64,000 bases of DNA from Phytopseudomonas punonensis (GCF_900142655.1 NZ_FRBQ01000011.1:1-64000); one strand, 5' to 3'; numbered from the stretch's first letter, positions 34,394 to 43,765 are shown. The notes: generated by a model from the letters alone, not told the origin. Numbers and translations are program-made.

Positions 34394-35365
34394 CTAGCGG
34401 TGACGATCGACCGGATCGAGCACCTGCAGCGACAGGTTGCCCTTGTGCGAACCGAGCTTGACCTTGAAAGACGGCACGCCATTGGCGCGCAGGATCATGT
34501 GCTCGGGCAGCTCGACGGGAATCACGTCGCCAGGTTGCATATGCAGGATGTCGCGGACTTTGAGCTGGCGTCGTGCAACGGTCGCGCTCAGCGGTACGCT
34601 GACGTCGAGAATGTCTTCGCGCAGAGCCTTGACCCAGCGCTCGTCCTGATCGTCGACGTCGGACTGAAAGCCGGCATCGAGCATCTCGCGAATGGGTTCA
34701 ATCATCGAATAAGGCATGGTGACGTGCAGGTCACCGCCGCCGCCATCGAGCTCGATGTGAAAGGTCGATACCACGATGACTTCGCTGGGGCTGACGATGT
34801 TGGCCAGCGCCGGGTTGACCTCGGAGCCTACGTACTCGAAGTTGATGTCCATCACCGCCGCCCAGGCTTCGCGCAGGTCGACGAACGCCTGATCGAGCAC
34901 CATGCGCACAACCCGCAGTTCAGTCGGAGTGAACTCACGCCCTTCGATCTTTGCGTGGCGACCATCACCACCGAAGAAGTTGTCGACCAGCTTGAACACC
35001 AGCTTCGCATCGAGAATGAACAGCCCGGTGCCACGCAGCGGTTTCATCTTCACCAGATTGAGGCTGGTCGGCACGTACAGCGAGTGCACGTATTCGCCGA
35101 ATTTCATTACCTGCACGCCGCCAACCGCCACATCGGCAGAACGACGCAGCAGGTTGAACATGCTGATGCGCGTATAACGCGCGAAACGCTCGTTGATCAT
35201 CTCCAGCGTCGGCATGCGCCCACGCACGATGCGGTCCTGGCTGGTCAGGTCGTATTGCTTGACGCTCCCAGGCTCGACGAACTCCTCGGTTTCCACCAGG
35301 CCATCATCGACGCCGTGCAGCAGCGCATCGATTTCGTCCTGGGACAGCAGGTCTTGTACAGCCAT
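34394..35365 (-). CDS. fliM: Flagellar motor switch protein FliM
   Basis: A 323-residue protein with the N-terminal CheY-P binding motif LSQDEIDALL, the middle CheC-like domain (including GGDGR and FTPTELRVV) and a C-terminal SpoA domain (VRDILHMQPGDVIPVELPEHMILRANGVPSFKVKLG). It forms the C ring, linking CheY-P to rotation switching. AGGAG precedes the ATG; it is 15 nt after fliL. Confidence 0.97.
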   Translation of the reverse strand: MAVQDLLSQDEIDALLHGVDDGLVETEEFVEPGSVKQYDLTSQDRIVRGRMPTLEMINERFARYTRISMFNLLRRSADVAVGGVQVMKFGEYVHSLYVPTSLNLVKMKPLRGTGLFILDAKLVFKLVDNFFGGDGRHAKIEGREFTPTELRVVRMVLDQAFVDLREAWAAVMDINFEYVGSEVNPALANIVSPSEVIVVSTFHIELDGGGGDLHVTMPYSMIEPIREMLDAGFQSDVDDQDERWVKALREDILDVSVPLSATVARRQLKVRDILHMQPGDVIPVELPEHMILRANGVPSFKVKLGSHKGNLSLQVLDPVDRHR

Positions 35366-35380
35366 TAGCGGACTCCTGCC

Positions 35381-35905
35381 CTATTGCAACACGAGGTTGG
35401 TGAATAGCACCTGCTCGACAACCACCTTGCCCGTCTCCTTCTCGGCCAGTTGCTGCACGCTGGCGGTAGCCTGCTGACGCAACATTTCCTTGCCGACCGG
35501 AGTGATCAAAGTGGCGAAATCTTGACCGGAAAACAGCATGACCAGGTTGTTGCGCAACACTGGCATATGCACCTTCAGCGCATCCAGGCCGGCCTGATCA
35601 CGGGTCATCAGCGCAACGCTGACCTGCATGTAACGCGCCCTGCCGTTCTGGGTGAAATTGACCACGAAAGCAGGCGTCAGCTCTTCGTAGATCGCGGGCT
35701 GTTTGATCGGCGCAGCATTCTCCGCTTGCTCGTGTTCTGCATCAGGCTTGGCGCTGTCTTTGCTGAGAAAGAACCAGGTGCCGCCCACCGAAAGCCCAAC
35801 GGCCAACAAAAGTGCCAGAACTATCGCGATTATGAGCTTGAGTTTGCCAGGCGGCTTGCTGCCAGCTTCAGCGGCAGCAGCGGGCGGCGCGTTCTTCTTA
35901 GCCAT
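35381..35905 (-). CDS. fliL: Flagellar basal body protein FliL
   Basis: The 174-residue protein has a short cytoplasmic N-terminus, one membrane helix (LIIAIVLALLLAVGLSVGGTWFFL) and a periplasmic domain (FVVNFTQNGRARYMQVSVALMTRDQ... VMLFSGQDFATLITPVGKEMLRQQ), typical of FliL, which surrounds stators. It starts the fliLMNOPQR-flhB operon, with an RpoN site about 50 bases upstream. Confidence 0.96.
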   Translation of the reverse strand: MAKKNAPPAAAAEAGSKPPGKLKLIIAIVLALLLAVGLSVGGTWFFLSKDSAKPDAEHEQAENAAPIKQPAIYEELTPAFVVNFTQNGRARYMQVSVALMTRDQAGLDALKVHMPVLRNNLVMLFSGQDFATLITPVGKEMLRQQATASVQQLAEKETGKVVVEQVLFTNLVLQ

Positions 35906-35955
35906 GCCAAAAATCCGTCACGTAGCGGAGATTCCTCCGCTTTCAATAGGTTAAG

Positions 35956-35972
35956 AGCAAGTGTTATGCCAG
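35956..35972 (-). promoter_or_regulatory. RpoN (-24/-12) promoter of fliL operon
   Basis: Minus strand CTGGCATAACACTTGCT: TGGCA, correct GG-N10-GC spacing and TTGCT at -12. It lies 51 bases before the fliL start and downstream of the fliK terminator, so it fits as the promoter of the fliL-flhB operon. Confidence 0.8.
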
Positions 35973-36046
35973 CTCGCAAGCATGGCTGCAATCGCCAAGC
36001 GCGCCATGGTACGCGAAAGCGTGATGCCTGACCCGCTTGCGGCCGT

Positions 36047-36092
36047 GCCATAAAACGAAATCACCCCGCTCGACACATCGGGCGGGGTGATT
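36047..36092 (-). terminator. Rho-independent terminator of fliK
   Basis: A perfect 11-bp stem, AATCACCCCGC with GCGGGGTGATT (36059-36092), around a 12-nt loop. On the minus strand it is followed by TTCGTTTTA. It lies 72 nt after the fliK stop and separates fliK from the fliL promoter. Confidence 0.85.
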
Positions 36093-36163
36093 CGAAGTCT
36101 AGAGCAGCACTCGGTAAACGGGATTGCGCCATCGTTTATCAGAGGTTTTTTGCGAGAGAAGCG

Positions 36164-37441
36164 TCAGGCGTAATAATCGACCATACCGCGACCAGCGCCT
36201 TGGGCTGGATCACGAATCTCGACACTGCCGATAACCCGCTCTTCGCTCTCACCGGCTGAGCTGCCCTCGTCTGCCATACGCCCACCACGCCCCCGTCCAT
36301 CGCCCTCCTGGCCCTGCCAGGCACGGCCCTGGGACTGATCGGAAACGTTCACGTCCGCCAGGTTCATGCCTTGCTGGGTGAACATCTCACGCAGGCGATG
36401 CACCTGACCTTCCAGTGCTTCACGTACGCTCGGGTGGGCGCTGGCGAAGGTGATCTGGGTTTGATCCTGATTCAGACTGATGCGCACATCCAGACGCCCG
36501 AGCTCAGCGGGGTCGAGCTGAATTTCCGCAGACTTGAGGTTCTGGCTGGACATCCACATCACTTTGTCCACGACGCCTTCACTGAAGCCAGCCTGTTGCA
36601 TGGCCAATGGCTGGCCAGGCACCACCGGAACCCGAGCCACCTGCGAAGCCTGCTGACCAATCGCCTGACTCAACGCGCTAAGCTTGCTGACAAACTGTTC
36701 CGGAGCGGTGTCGGCAGAACTTTCCTTGAGCGCCTCGAGGGCCTCGGTACTAAGCTCGAAAGACGGTAAAGCTGTCGTGTCACCAGCCTCACCCTCCTGC
36801 ACAGTCGTTTTCATGCCCATGGCCGTCATGGCGCTGGCAAAGGCCTGACCGCTGCTGGCCGATGAGGATGCTGCAGCGCCACCTGGAGTGGTAGTAGCCT
36901 GAGCAGCAGCCTTCTCCTGAGCACCGACTTCAAGCGCCAGCTGCACTGCCGGCTGCTGATTGAGCGCATCGATTTCCGGATCGAAGCTGGCCTCGGTCAT
37001 GCTTGCAGGGCCTGAGCCGATCAGGCTCGTAGATACCACGGCAGCCGTAGCTTGCTCTGGAGTAACCTCCGGCTCGACGGCTACAGGCTCGACTTCTGGC
37101 TGAAACAGCCCCAGCAGCACCAATGGATCGACAGCATCCTCTGCGAGCGAAGGATCTTCAGGCAAATCCTTGCCGCTATCGGCAACTGCAGGCTCTGCCG
37201 CGGTGGCTGTTGCCGGATCGCTGGCACTCGCTTGCGGATCGGCTTTGCTGTCGCGGGCGCTCTTGGCGGCAGCATCCTGACGGTCTGCGGCCTTGGCCTG
37301 GCGCTCTTTGGCGTATACCTGCGAGAAGCTGGAGGCCTCCTGCTTACGCGGTTGCGACGTGTTCTGCGAGGTATTGGCCGGCGCAGCCTTGGGCTTGGCG
37401 GTAGCCGCAGGGGTCAGCAACAGATCAGGGGCAACGGGCAT
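36164..37441 (-). CDS. fliK: Flagellar hook-length control protein FliK
   Basis: The 425-residue protein is Ala/Gln/Ser-rich in the N-terminal and middle parts and has the conserved FliK C-terminal switch domain (VMWMSSQNLKSAEIQLDPAELGRLDVRISLNQDQTQITFASAHPSVREALEGQVHRLREM). It measures hook length and triggers the FlhB switch. I use the ATG at 37441 (MPVAPDLLLT), preceded by GGAG, rather than the in-frame start 13 codons upstream, which would overlap the promoter. It has its own RpoN promoter and a strong terminator, so it is likely monocistronic. Confidence 0.94.
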   Translation of the reverse strand: MPVAPDLLLTPAATAKPKAAPANTSQNTSQPRKQEASSFSQVYAKERQAKAADRQDAAAKSARDSKADPQASASDPATATAAEPAVADSGKDLPEDPSLAEDAVDPLVLLGLFQPEVEPVAVEPEVTPEQATAAVVSTSLIGSGPASMTEASFDPEIDALNQQPAVQLALEVGAQEKAAAQATTTPGGAAASSSASSGQAFASAMTAMGMKTTVQEGEAGDTTALPSFELSTEALEALKESSADTAPEQFVSKLSALSQAIGQQASQVARVPVVPGQPLAMQQAGFSEGVVDKVMWMSSQNLKSAEIQLDPAELGRLDVRISLNQDQTQITFASAHPSVREALEGQVHRLREMFTQQGMNLADVNVSDQSQGRAWQGQEGDGRGRGGRMADEGSSAGESEERVIGSVEIRDPAQGAGRGMVDYYA

Positions 37442-37480
37442 GAATGCTCTCCGCTTGAATAATGACGTTTGCCTAACCAA

Positions 37481-37497
37481 AGCAAGGGTCGGGCCAA
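37481..37497 (-). promoter_or_regulatory. RpoN (-24/-12) promoter of fliK
   Basis: Minus strand TTGGCCCGACCCTTGCT differs from the consensus TTGGCACGNNNNTTGCT at one position and has exact GG-N10-GC spacing. It sits between the hptB stop and fliK, about 40 bases before the fliK ATG. Confidence 0.85.
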
Positions 37498-37513
37498 CCT
37501 TCAGGCAAAACAG

Positions 37514-37870
37514 CTAACTGGCGGGAAAGCGCTGACGCTCTGACTTCAACAGAATGCGCAGGATGGCGAACTCACGCTCGATGCGCGCCACCAGCAACGC
37601 CGACTCGGCAAGATCGCCGCGACGGGCCAACTCCTCCAGATCCCGACAGGAGTCTGCCAGCACCTTGGCACCCATGTTGCTGCAGCTGCCTTTGAAACTG
37701 TGTGCAGCACGGCGCATGGCTTGAGCGTCCTGCTCCTGCCCGGCGATCAACAGCAGGCGCAAGCGCTCCTCGGAGTCGGTGACGAAGGTATCCAGCAGCA
37801 CGGGATACTCGTTTTCCATGATCTCCTGCAGGGAGTTCAGCACATCACGATCTAGATGATTATCGGACAC
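37514..37870 (-). CDS. hptB: Histidine phosphotransfer protein HptB
   Basis: The 118-residue protein is an HPt domain with AAHSFKGSCSNMGA (phosphoacceptor His57) and flanking helices (VLNSLQEIMENEYPVLLDTFVTDSEERLRLL). In P. aeruginosa HptB takes phosphate from RetS, PA1611 and other hybrid kinases and passes it to HsbR. I use the GTG at 37870 with GGAG upstream; the frame is open further but those residues do not match the family. The hsbR stop is at 37936, 65 nt upstream. Confidence 0.92.
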   Translation of the reverse strand: MSDNHLDRDVLNSLQEIMENEYPVLLDTFVTDSEERLRLLLIAGQEQDAQAMRRAAHSFKGSCSNMGAKVLADSCRDLEELARRGDLAESALLVARIEREFAILRILLKSERQRFPAS

Positions 37871-37935
37871 CCTTGGCTCCAGGACTGCCGCGAAGAACGG
37901 TTCACCGTTTCCAAGCGTACCGCGAAAGCCGCGAA

Positions 37936-39633
37936 TTATGCCTGTGCGACCCAGGAAAACTCCACACTGACCCGACGCCCGTCCGCGGACCACTCACTGC
38001 GCTCGCTCAGTTCCCGGATCAGGCCCATGCCACGCCCACTGAAACCACCCGCCTTGCGCTGGTGCGTCATCACTGCCGCAGAATCGAACCCTGCACCACT
38101 GTCTTCGACGGTCAGTATCAGCCGCCCACCGCCCTCTTCCTGGCGAACATCGAAGGCGACACTGACGCAACCATCTTGTAGCGCATCGAGGCGTTCAGCG
38201 CGCAATCGGTAGTACTCGCCGAAGCCGGCAGCATCGCACTTGAGCGAAGAATCCAGCGCCAGCACGCCATGCTCAAGCGCATTGGTGTAAAGCTCGCAAA
38301 GCACGCTATAGAGATTGCCGCCATTACCGCGTAACCCAGGTACTTCAAGCAGGAGCTGGAGCAGGTGCGGTAGTGGATAAAAATCGCGCAGCGTGGAGCC
38401 GCGAAAATCGTAGCGGGCCGACCAGTGTTCGGGCCCAGCGCGCAGCTCGCCGGGCGACAGCGGCGGGCGAATGACAGCGTCGTCCTCGACCATGGTCACC
38501 TCGACCAGGCTGACGTCGTCACGTGCCTCACCGTGAAAGTTCTGCAGCGCCTGCTGAATGTCGGCAAAAAGGGTCGAAGGATCGCGACTGACATCCAGAA
38601 CCTCGAGCAGGCGCTTCTCGCCAAACAGCTCATCGTGCTCGTTCTGTGCCTCGAGTACGCCGTCAGACAACAGGAATACCCGATCCCCCAGCTCCAGTGA
38701 GTAAGACTCATAGTCATCGCGGAAGCTGTCCGGATCGAGCACACCGAGTGGCAGGTGGCGCGAAACCAGTGGCACCCGCTCGCCGCTGCCATGGCGCAAT
38801 ACATAACCAGCCGGCAAGCCGCCGCCCCAGAACTCAACGACTCGGCGTCGAAAACTGATATTCAAAAGCGTTGCGCAACAGAAAACACCGCGAGGCAGGA
38901 TGCGCCGCAGCTTGGCATTACCTTCGTGGAGAATCTCCACGAGAGAATGGCCTTTGCCCGTCATGCGGTAGAAAACTTCGGCCAGCGGCATCGCACCGAT
39001 AGCCGCCGGCAAGCCGTGACCGGTGAAATCACCGAGCAGTACGTGCATGTCCCCACTGGGATGAAAGGCAGCGAGCAAGAGATCGCCATTGAACAACGCG
39101 TAGGGTGATTGCAGGTAACGAATGTTGCCGGCGCCTAGGCAGCCGGAATGGGCCACCTTGTCGAAAACCGCCTTGGCAACTAGCTGTTCGTTTTGCAGGT
39201 GTTCGTTGTGCCGGGCAATCTGGTCGCGCTGGCGCAGCACTTCCTGATGCAGGCTGCGCATCCGGTCCATCGCCTTGATCTTGGCTTCGAGGATTACTCG
39301 GCTGTAGGGCTTGGCGAGAAAGTCATCGCCACCCGCCTCCAGACAGCTGACCAAGGCTTCTTCTTCGCTGAGCGAAGTTAGGAAGATGATTGGCACCATG
39401 GCTTCACCCGCCATGGCCTTGATCCGCCTGGCCGCCTCGAAACCGTCCATCACCGGCATCAGTGCATCCATCAACACCAGTTGCGGCCGCTGCGACTCGA
39501 ACAGCGCGACCGCTTCCAGACCATTGGCCGCTGCCAACACGCGATGGCCCTGACGACCGACGATGGTCGACAGCAGCATGCGGTCAGTAGCGCTGTCCTC
39601 GGCAATCAGGATGGTGAGGGATGAGGCGTTCAT
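37936..39633 (-). CDS. hsbR: Response regulator with PP2C phosphatase and anti-sigma kinase domain, HsbR
   Basis: The 565-residue protein has an N-terminal receiver (ILIAEDSATDRMLLS, Asp56 in LMDALMP), a coiled coil, a PP2C/SpoIIE-type phosphatase domain (FNGDLLLAAFHPSGDMHVLLGDFTGHGLPAAIGAMP... GDRVFLLSDGVLEA) and a C-terminal HATPase_c domain (ELYTNALEHGV, VEDSGAGF). HsbR receives phosphate from HptB and switches HsbA between phosphorylated and free forms, affecting FlgM, HsbD and motility or biofilm. It follows hsbA by 6 nt. Confidence 0.93.
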   Translation of the reverse strand: MNASSLTILIAEDSATDRMLLSTIVGRQGHRVLAAANGLEAVALFESQRPQLVLMDALMPVMDGFEAARRIKAMAGEAMVPIIFLTSLSEEEALVSCLEAGGDDFLAKPYSRVILEAKIKAMDRMRSLHQEVLRQRDQIARHNEHLQNEQLVAKAVFDKVAHSGCLGAGNIRYLQSPYALFNGDLLLAAFHPSGDMHVLLGDFTGHGLPAAIGAMPLAEVFYRMTGKGHSLVEILHEGNAKLRRILPRGVFCCATLLNISFRRRVVEFWGGGLPAGYVLRHGSGERVPLVSRHLPLGVLDPDSFRDDYESYSLELGDRVFLLSDGVLEAQNEHDELFGEKRLLEVLDVSRDPSTLFADIQQALQNFHGEARDDVSLVEVTMVEDDAVIRPPLSPGELRAGPEHWSARYDFRGSTLRDFYPLPHLLQLLLEVPGLRGNGGNLYSVLCELYTNALEHGVLALDSSLKCDAAGFGEYYRLRAERLDALQDGCVSVAFDVRQEEGGGRLILTVEDSGAGFDSAAVMTHQRKAGGFSGRGMGLIRELSERSEWSADGRRVSVEFSWVAQA

Positions 39634-39639
39634 CGCGCC

Positions 39640-39945
39640 TCAGTCGATCTGAAAAAGCTGTTCGAAATTGGAAATGGAAAGAATCTTACGAACGTCGGCA
39701 TTACAGTTGAGCAGACGAATCTGCGCACGATCACCGCCGGCATGGTCGCGCAACAGCAGCAACATACCGAGCGCTGAGCTATCTAGGTAAGTCGTGCCCT
39801 TGAGATCAACCGCATAACGCTTGGGGCGGATATCAACGCGCTCGTAGGCTCGTCGAAACTCCTGATGGGCGCCGAAATCGAAGCGCCCCTGGATGGTGAT
39901 GGTCAACTCTTGCCCGTCTTCCGAGGGCACCGAGGTGATGGGCAT
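39640..39945 (-). CDS. hsbA: STAS-domain anti-sigma factor antagonist HsbA
   Basis: The 101-residue STAS domain has the signature YLDSSALGMLLLL with the phosphorylatable Ser (Ser56/57). HsbA binds FlgM when unphosphorylated and a diguanylate cyclase when phosphorylated in P. aeruginosa, linking HptB signalling to FliA activity. AAGGAG precedes the ATG. It starts the hsbA-hsbR-hptB set; a 207-base gap upstream separates it from fliJ and probably holds its promoter, though I see no RpoN site there. Confidence 0.92.
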   Translation of the reverse strand: MPITSVPSEDGQELTITIQGRFDFGAHQEFRRAYERVDIRPKRYAVDLKGTTYLDSSALGMLLLLRDHAGGDRAQIRLLNCNADVRKILSISNFEQLFQID

Positions 39946-40152
39946 GAAACACTCCTTGATATCCGGGATACCCGCAGCCCGCCTTGGCGGGTCAGCATGG
40001 TCGAACCTGCTCGCTAGAGCAGCTGTTACCTTGTTGACCTACGTGGTGGCGCGGTGTCTCACCTGTTTTTCCTTGCCCTGCCCAGTGCGCTCTCCAGCGA
40101 TCTGAATTCCGGCCTATGAAGATTTAGCATTAGCCCGCGTCAGCGGCAACCA

Positions 40153-40605
40153 TCATTCGTGGGAATCTCGTCGCGGCAGCCGCTGAGACAGCTCATCAAG
40201 CAGCTTTTGTTCACGTTTATCCTCGGCGATTCGCGCTTCATCGATATAACGCTGCACCAGTTTGCGCAGCCCCTCCAGGCGCGCATAACGCTGCTGCCAG
40301 ACCTCGCGCACCTTGTCCAAATTGTTGCGGTGCCAGTTCACGGCTTGCTGCTGCTGGGCGATGGCCACATCAAGCTGAGACAAAAAGCGCTGGTAGTTCA
40401 TCAGCCATTGGCCGGACACGCCGTGCTGGCCTTCGCTGATCCATTGCTGCTGATAACCCTGCAGGTACTTTTCCAGATCCGCCAATTTGCTTTGCGCCTG
40501 CCCCAACATGCCCTGCGCACGCCCGAGCTGCACAGCGGCTTCGCGTTCGGCCTTTTCGGCCATATCGACGACCGGCGCCAGGCGCGCGGCACGGCTGGCA
40601 GCCAT
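40153..40605 (-). CDS. fliJ: Flagellar export chaperone FliJ
   Basis: A 150-residue, almost fully helical coiled-coil protein (LAPVVDMAEKAEREAAVQLGRAQGMLGQAQSKLADLEKYLQGY... YARLEGLRKLVQRYIDEARIAEDKREQKLLDELSQRLP), typical of FliJ, the stalk-like partner of the FliI ATPase. It ends the fliE-J operon, 3 nt after fliI. Confidence 0.95.
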   Translation of the reverse strand: MAASRAARLAPVVDMAEKAEREAAVQLGRAQGMLGQAQSKLADLEKYLQGYQQQWISEGQHGVSGQWLMNYQRFLSQLDVAIAQQQQAVNWHRNNLDKVREVWQQRYARLEGLRKLVQRYIDEARIAEDKREQKLLDELSQRLPRRDSHE

Positions 40606-40608
40606 GAA

Positions 40609-41967
40609 TTAAGGCGCCACTGCGGGGTTCAATACCGCGCCCAGCAGCTCACGGCTGCTCTCCAGGCTTTCGCTTTCACCGAGGGCCTGGCGCAGATAGC
40701 GCACCATCACCGGCTGGCGAGCGATGGCCAGGTCGGTATCGGCATCGCCGCCCGGCACGTAGGCGCCAACGCTGATCAGGTCGCGACTTTGCTGGTAGCG
40801 CGACCACAGCTGCTTGAAACGCTGGGCGTTGCGCATGTGTTCCGGGCTGACTACCTGCGGCATGACCCGGCTGATCGACGCTTCGATATCGATGGCGGGA
40901 TAGTGACCTTCTTCAGCCAGGCGCCGCGACAGCACGAAGTGACCGTCGAGCACACCACGAGCGGCGTCGGCAATCGGATCCTGCTGATCATCACCCTCGG
41001 ACAGTACAGTGTAGAAGGCTGTGATCGACCCACCGCCCTCCTCGGCATTACCGGCGCGCTCGACAAGCCGGGGCAGCTTGGCGAATACCGATGGCGGATA
41101 GCCTTTGGTGGCAGGCGGCTCGCCGATGGCCAGGGCGATCTCCCGCTGCGCCTGGGCAAAACGGGTCAGCGAATCCATCAAAAGCAGGACGTTTTTACCC
41201 TTGTCGCGAAAATATTCGGCGATGCGCGTGCAATACATGGCAGCGCGCAGGCGCATCAGCGGCGCGTCGTCTGCTGGCGACGCCACTACAACCGAACGCT
41301 TGATGCCCTCAGCACCGAGAATTTCGTCGATAAATTCCTTCACCTCACGACCACGTTCGCCGATCAGGCCGACCACGATGATCTCGGCCTCGGTGAAGCG
41401 CGTCATCATGCCGAGCAATACTGACTTACCCACGCCGGTACCGGCGAACAGGCCGAGGCGTTGACCGCGACCGACGGTGAGCAGGCCATTGATGCTGCGA
41501 ATGCCGACGTCCAACGGCTGGCTGATCGGGTGGCGTTTGAGCGGGTTGATGGTCGGGCCATCCATTGGTACCCAGTCTTCGGCTTTCATGCCGCCCTTGC
41601 CATCCAGCGCCCGGCCAGCGCCATCGAGCACTCGGCCAAGCATCGACATCCCCATGGGCAGGCGACCGGTGTCGGGCAGCGGCACTACGCGCGCGCCCGG
41701 AGCGATGCCGGCAAGGCTGCCAACAGGCATCAGGTAGATTTTGCCGGAAGAAAAACCCATCACCTCGGCCTCGACCTGCACCGGGTGATAGCTGTCGTCA
41801 TTGATCACCAGGCAGCGACTGCCCAGCGCGGCCCGCAAGCCTTCGGCTTCGAGCGTGAGGCCGACCATGCGCAGCAGACGCCCTTCGACGATGGGCTGGG
41901 TCGGCAGCTTTACCGCATCGCCGTACCCTTCCATGCGGCGGGAGAAGCTGATGCGCTCAAGGCGCAT
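40609..41967 (-). CDS. fliI: Flagellar export ATPase FliI
   Basis: The 452-residue F1-beta-like ATPase has Walker A GLFAGTGVGKSVLLG, VVGLIGERGREVKEFI, Walker B KNVLLLMDSLTRFAQAQREIA and GYPPSVFAKLPRLVERAGN. It loads export substrates. I use the ATG at 41967 (MRLERISF), which matches homologues; the ATG three codons upstream (41976) is also possible. Either start overlaps the end of fliH. Confidence 0.96.
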   Translation of the reverse strand: MRLERISFSRRMEGYGDAVKLPTQPIVEGRLLRMVGLTLEAEGLRAALGSRCLVINDDSYHPVQVEAEVMGFSSGKIYLMPVGSLAGIAPGARVVPLPDTGRLPMGMSMLGRVLDGAGRALDGKGGMKAEDWVPMDGPTINPLKRHPISQPLDVGIRSINGLLTVGRGQRLGLFAGTGVGKSVLLGMMTRFTEAEIIVVGLIGERGREVKEFIDEILGAEGIKRSVVVASPADDAPLMRLRAAMYCTRIAEYFRDKGKNVLLLMDSLTRFAQAQREIALAIGEPPATKGYPPSVFAKLPRLVERAGNAEEGGGSITAFYTVLSEGDDQQDPIADAARGVLDGHFVLSRRLAEEGHYPAIDIEASISRVMPQVVSPEHMRNAQRFKQLWSRYQQSRDLISVGAYVPGGDADTDLAIARQPVMVRYLRQALGESESLESSRELLGAVLNPAVAP

Positions 41968-42745
41968 TGGAGTCATCCAGGTCGATCACCATATCCGCCG
42001 CACGCGGCGTGGTGGCGTGCTCACGCTGTTGCTCGAACAGCTGCTTGAGCGCCTGGCTCAGCCTGGTTTCGACACTGGCGTCGATACGGCTGTGTTCGCT
42101 CTCCACCCGACAGCCACCAGGTAGCAGCGAGTCATCTTCGAGAATCCGCCAGTTTTCTTCATGCCGGTCGCGCAGCGATTTGACCAGCTCGAAGTCCTGC
42201 GGATTGAGGTGGATACGGATATTTTCCGCGCCCATGGGCAGCAGCTTGAGTGCCTCGCGCAGCACCTGGCGGATCTGACTGGAGTCGCCGCTGAGCTCGC
42301 GCTGAATCACTTCACGGGTGATCTGGCCAACTAGCGTGACAAGGGCGACTTCGAGCTGCTGATCCTGCTCGGCAATCGGCTCGAACAGATGGCGCATAAC
42401 CTGCTCAAGCGCCTCCACCCGACTAGCCAAGGCGGTATCTGCTTCCTGCTTGGCCTTGAGCTGACCGGCACGGAAGCCGTCCTTCTCGCCGGTGGCGAAA
42501 CCTTCGTTGTAAGCATCCTGGCGGATGGCTTCGAGCTCATCGAGCGTCAAGGGTTTGACATCTTCGAATGCCACATCCTCGCTTTCCTGCGCAGGTGGCG
42601 GAGGCGCTTCGGCGGCGACGGGCTCTACCGCTGGGGCTTCCTCCTGCGACTCGTCGTGCTCATCGAAGCTGGGCAGCGACCAGCGATCGACACGGCGCAC
42701 GTCCTTGGCGCGAATCAGCTCGCTCATTGGTTCCTTGCCGGCCAT
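41957..42745 (-). CDS. fliH: Flagellar assembly protein FliH
   Basis: The 262-residue protein has an N-terminal segment (LIRAKDVRRVDRWSLPSFD) that binds FliN and FlhA, an acidic Pro/Ala-rich stretch, a helical region with Ala/Gly repeats (AYNEGFATGEKDGFRAGQLKAKQEAD) and a C-terminal FliI-binding domain. It inhibits and anchors FliI. The ATG at 42745 fits the homologous N-terminus; the ATG at 42727 has a nearer AAGGA site and is an alternative. Confidence 0.95.
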   Translation of the reverse strand: MAGKEPMSELIRAKDVRRVDRWSLPSFDEHDESQEEAPAVEPVAAEAPPPPAQESEDVAFEDVKPLTLDELEAIRQDAYNEGFATGEKDGFRAGQLKAKQEADTALASRVEALEQVMRHLFEPIAEQDQQLEVALVTLVGQITREVIQRELSGDSSQIRQVLREALKLLPMGAENIRIHLNPQDFELVKSLRDRHEENWRILEDDSLLPGGCRVESEHSRIDASVETRLSQALKQLFEQQREHATTPRAADMVIDLDDSNAP

Positions 42746-42748
42746 GGT

Positions 42749-43765
42749 TTAAACCATCTCCTCGCCGCCTTTGCCGCCCAGAACGATGTCGCCGGCCTCG
42801 GCCATGCGCCGGGCGATAGTAAGGATTTCCTTCTGCGCCGTTTCAACATCGCTGACCCGTACCGGCCCTTTGGCTTCCAGATCATCACGCAGCAGCTCTG
42901 CAGCACGTTTGGACATGTTCTTGAAAACCTTCTCCTTGATCGCCTCGTCCGCGCCCTTGAGCGCCAGCACCAGCACATCTGACGACACCTCGCGCAGCAG
43001 CGCCTGGATGCCACGGTCGTCGACATCGGCCAGGTTGTCGAACACGAACATCAGGTCTTCGATCTGCGACGACAGGTCTTCGTCGATCTCGCGAATCGAG
43101 TCCATCAGTGGCCCTTCGACCGAGCTGTCGAGGTAGTTCATGATATCCGCAGCACGCTTGACGCCGCCCATGGTGGCGCGTGTGGTGTTGGAGCTGCCGG
43201 AGAACTGTTTCTCGAGGATAAGGTTGAGTTCCTTGAGCGCTGCAGGCTGCACGGTATTCAACGAGGATACCCGCAGCACGATGTCCAGGCGCACCTTGTG
43301 GTCGAAATGCCCGAGCACTTCGCCGGCCTGATCAGGATCCAGATAGGCGACCACGATGGCCTGAATCTGCGGGTGCTCGTAGCGGATCACGTCCGCAACC
43401 GCGCGCGGCTCCATCCACTTCAGGCTATCCAGGCCGCTGGTGCTGCCGCCGAGCAGAATACGGTCAATCAGGTTGCCGGCTTTGTCCTCGCCCAGAGCCT
43501 GGGTGAGCATCTTGCGAATGTAGCCGTCAGCGCCGACGCCGAGGCTGGTTTGATCGCCGACGGTTTCGACGAACTCGCCCATAACCTGCTCGACCTGCTC
43601 GCGGTGGATGTTGCGCATGGCAGCCATGGCCACGCCCACGCGCTGGACCTCCTTGGGGCCCAGATGGCGGAGCACCTGGGCGGCGTCGGTTTCACCGAGC
43701 GAGAGCAGAAGAATCGCGGCCTTCTCGACCTTGCTCATCTTGGCGGCGGTGCGATTCTCACTCAT
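42749..43765 (-). CDS. fliG: Flagellar motor switch protein FliG
   Basis: The 338-residue protein has three armadillo-like regions with FliG motifs: KAAILLLSLGETDAAQVLRHLGPKEVQRVG, ANILNYL-like AADIMNYLDSS, and the C-terminal torque helix region RDDLEAKGPVRVSDVETAQKEIL with charged residues that face the stator. It couples rotor to MotCD/MotAB. The start overlaps the fliF end. Confidence 0.97.
   Translation of the reverse strand: MSENRTAAKMSKVEKAAILLLSLGETDAAQVLRHLGPKEVQRVGVAMAAMRNIHREQVEQVMGEFVETVGDQTSLGVGADGYIRKMLTQALGEDKAGNLIDRILLGGSTSGLDSLKWMEPRAVADVIRYEHPQIQAIVVAYLDPDQAGEVLGHFDHKVRLDIVLRVSSLNTVQPAALKELNLILEKQFSGSSNTTRATMGGVKRAADIMNYLDSSVEGPLMDSIREIDEDLSSQIEDLMFVFDNLADVDDRGIQALLREVSSDVLVLALKGADEAIKEKVFKNMSKRAAELLRDDLEAKGPVRVSDVETAQKEILTIARRMAEAGDIVLGGKGGEEMV

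Noticed and set aside
39946..40152. RpoN promoter upstream of hsbA
   Set aside because: No GG-N10-GC pair with a TTGC context on the minus strand in this gap.
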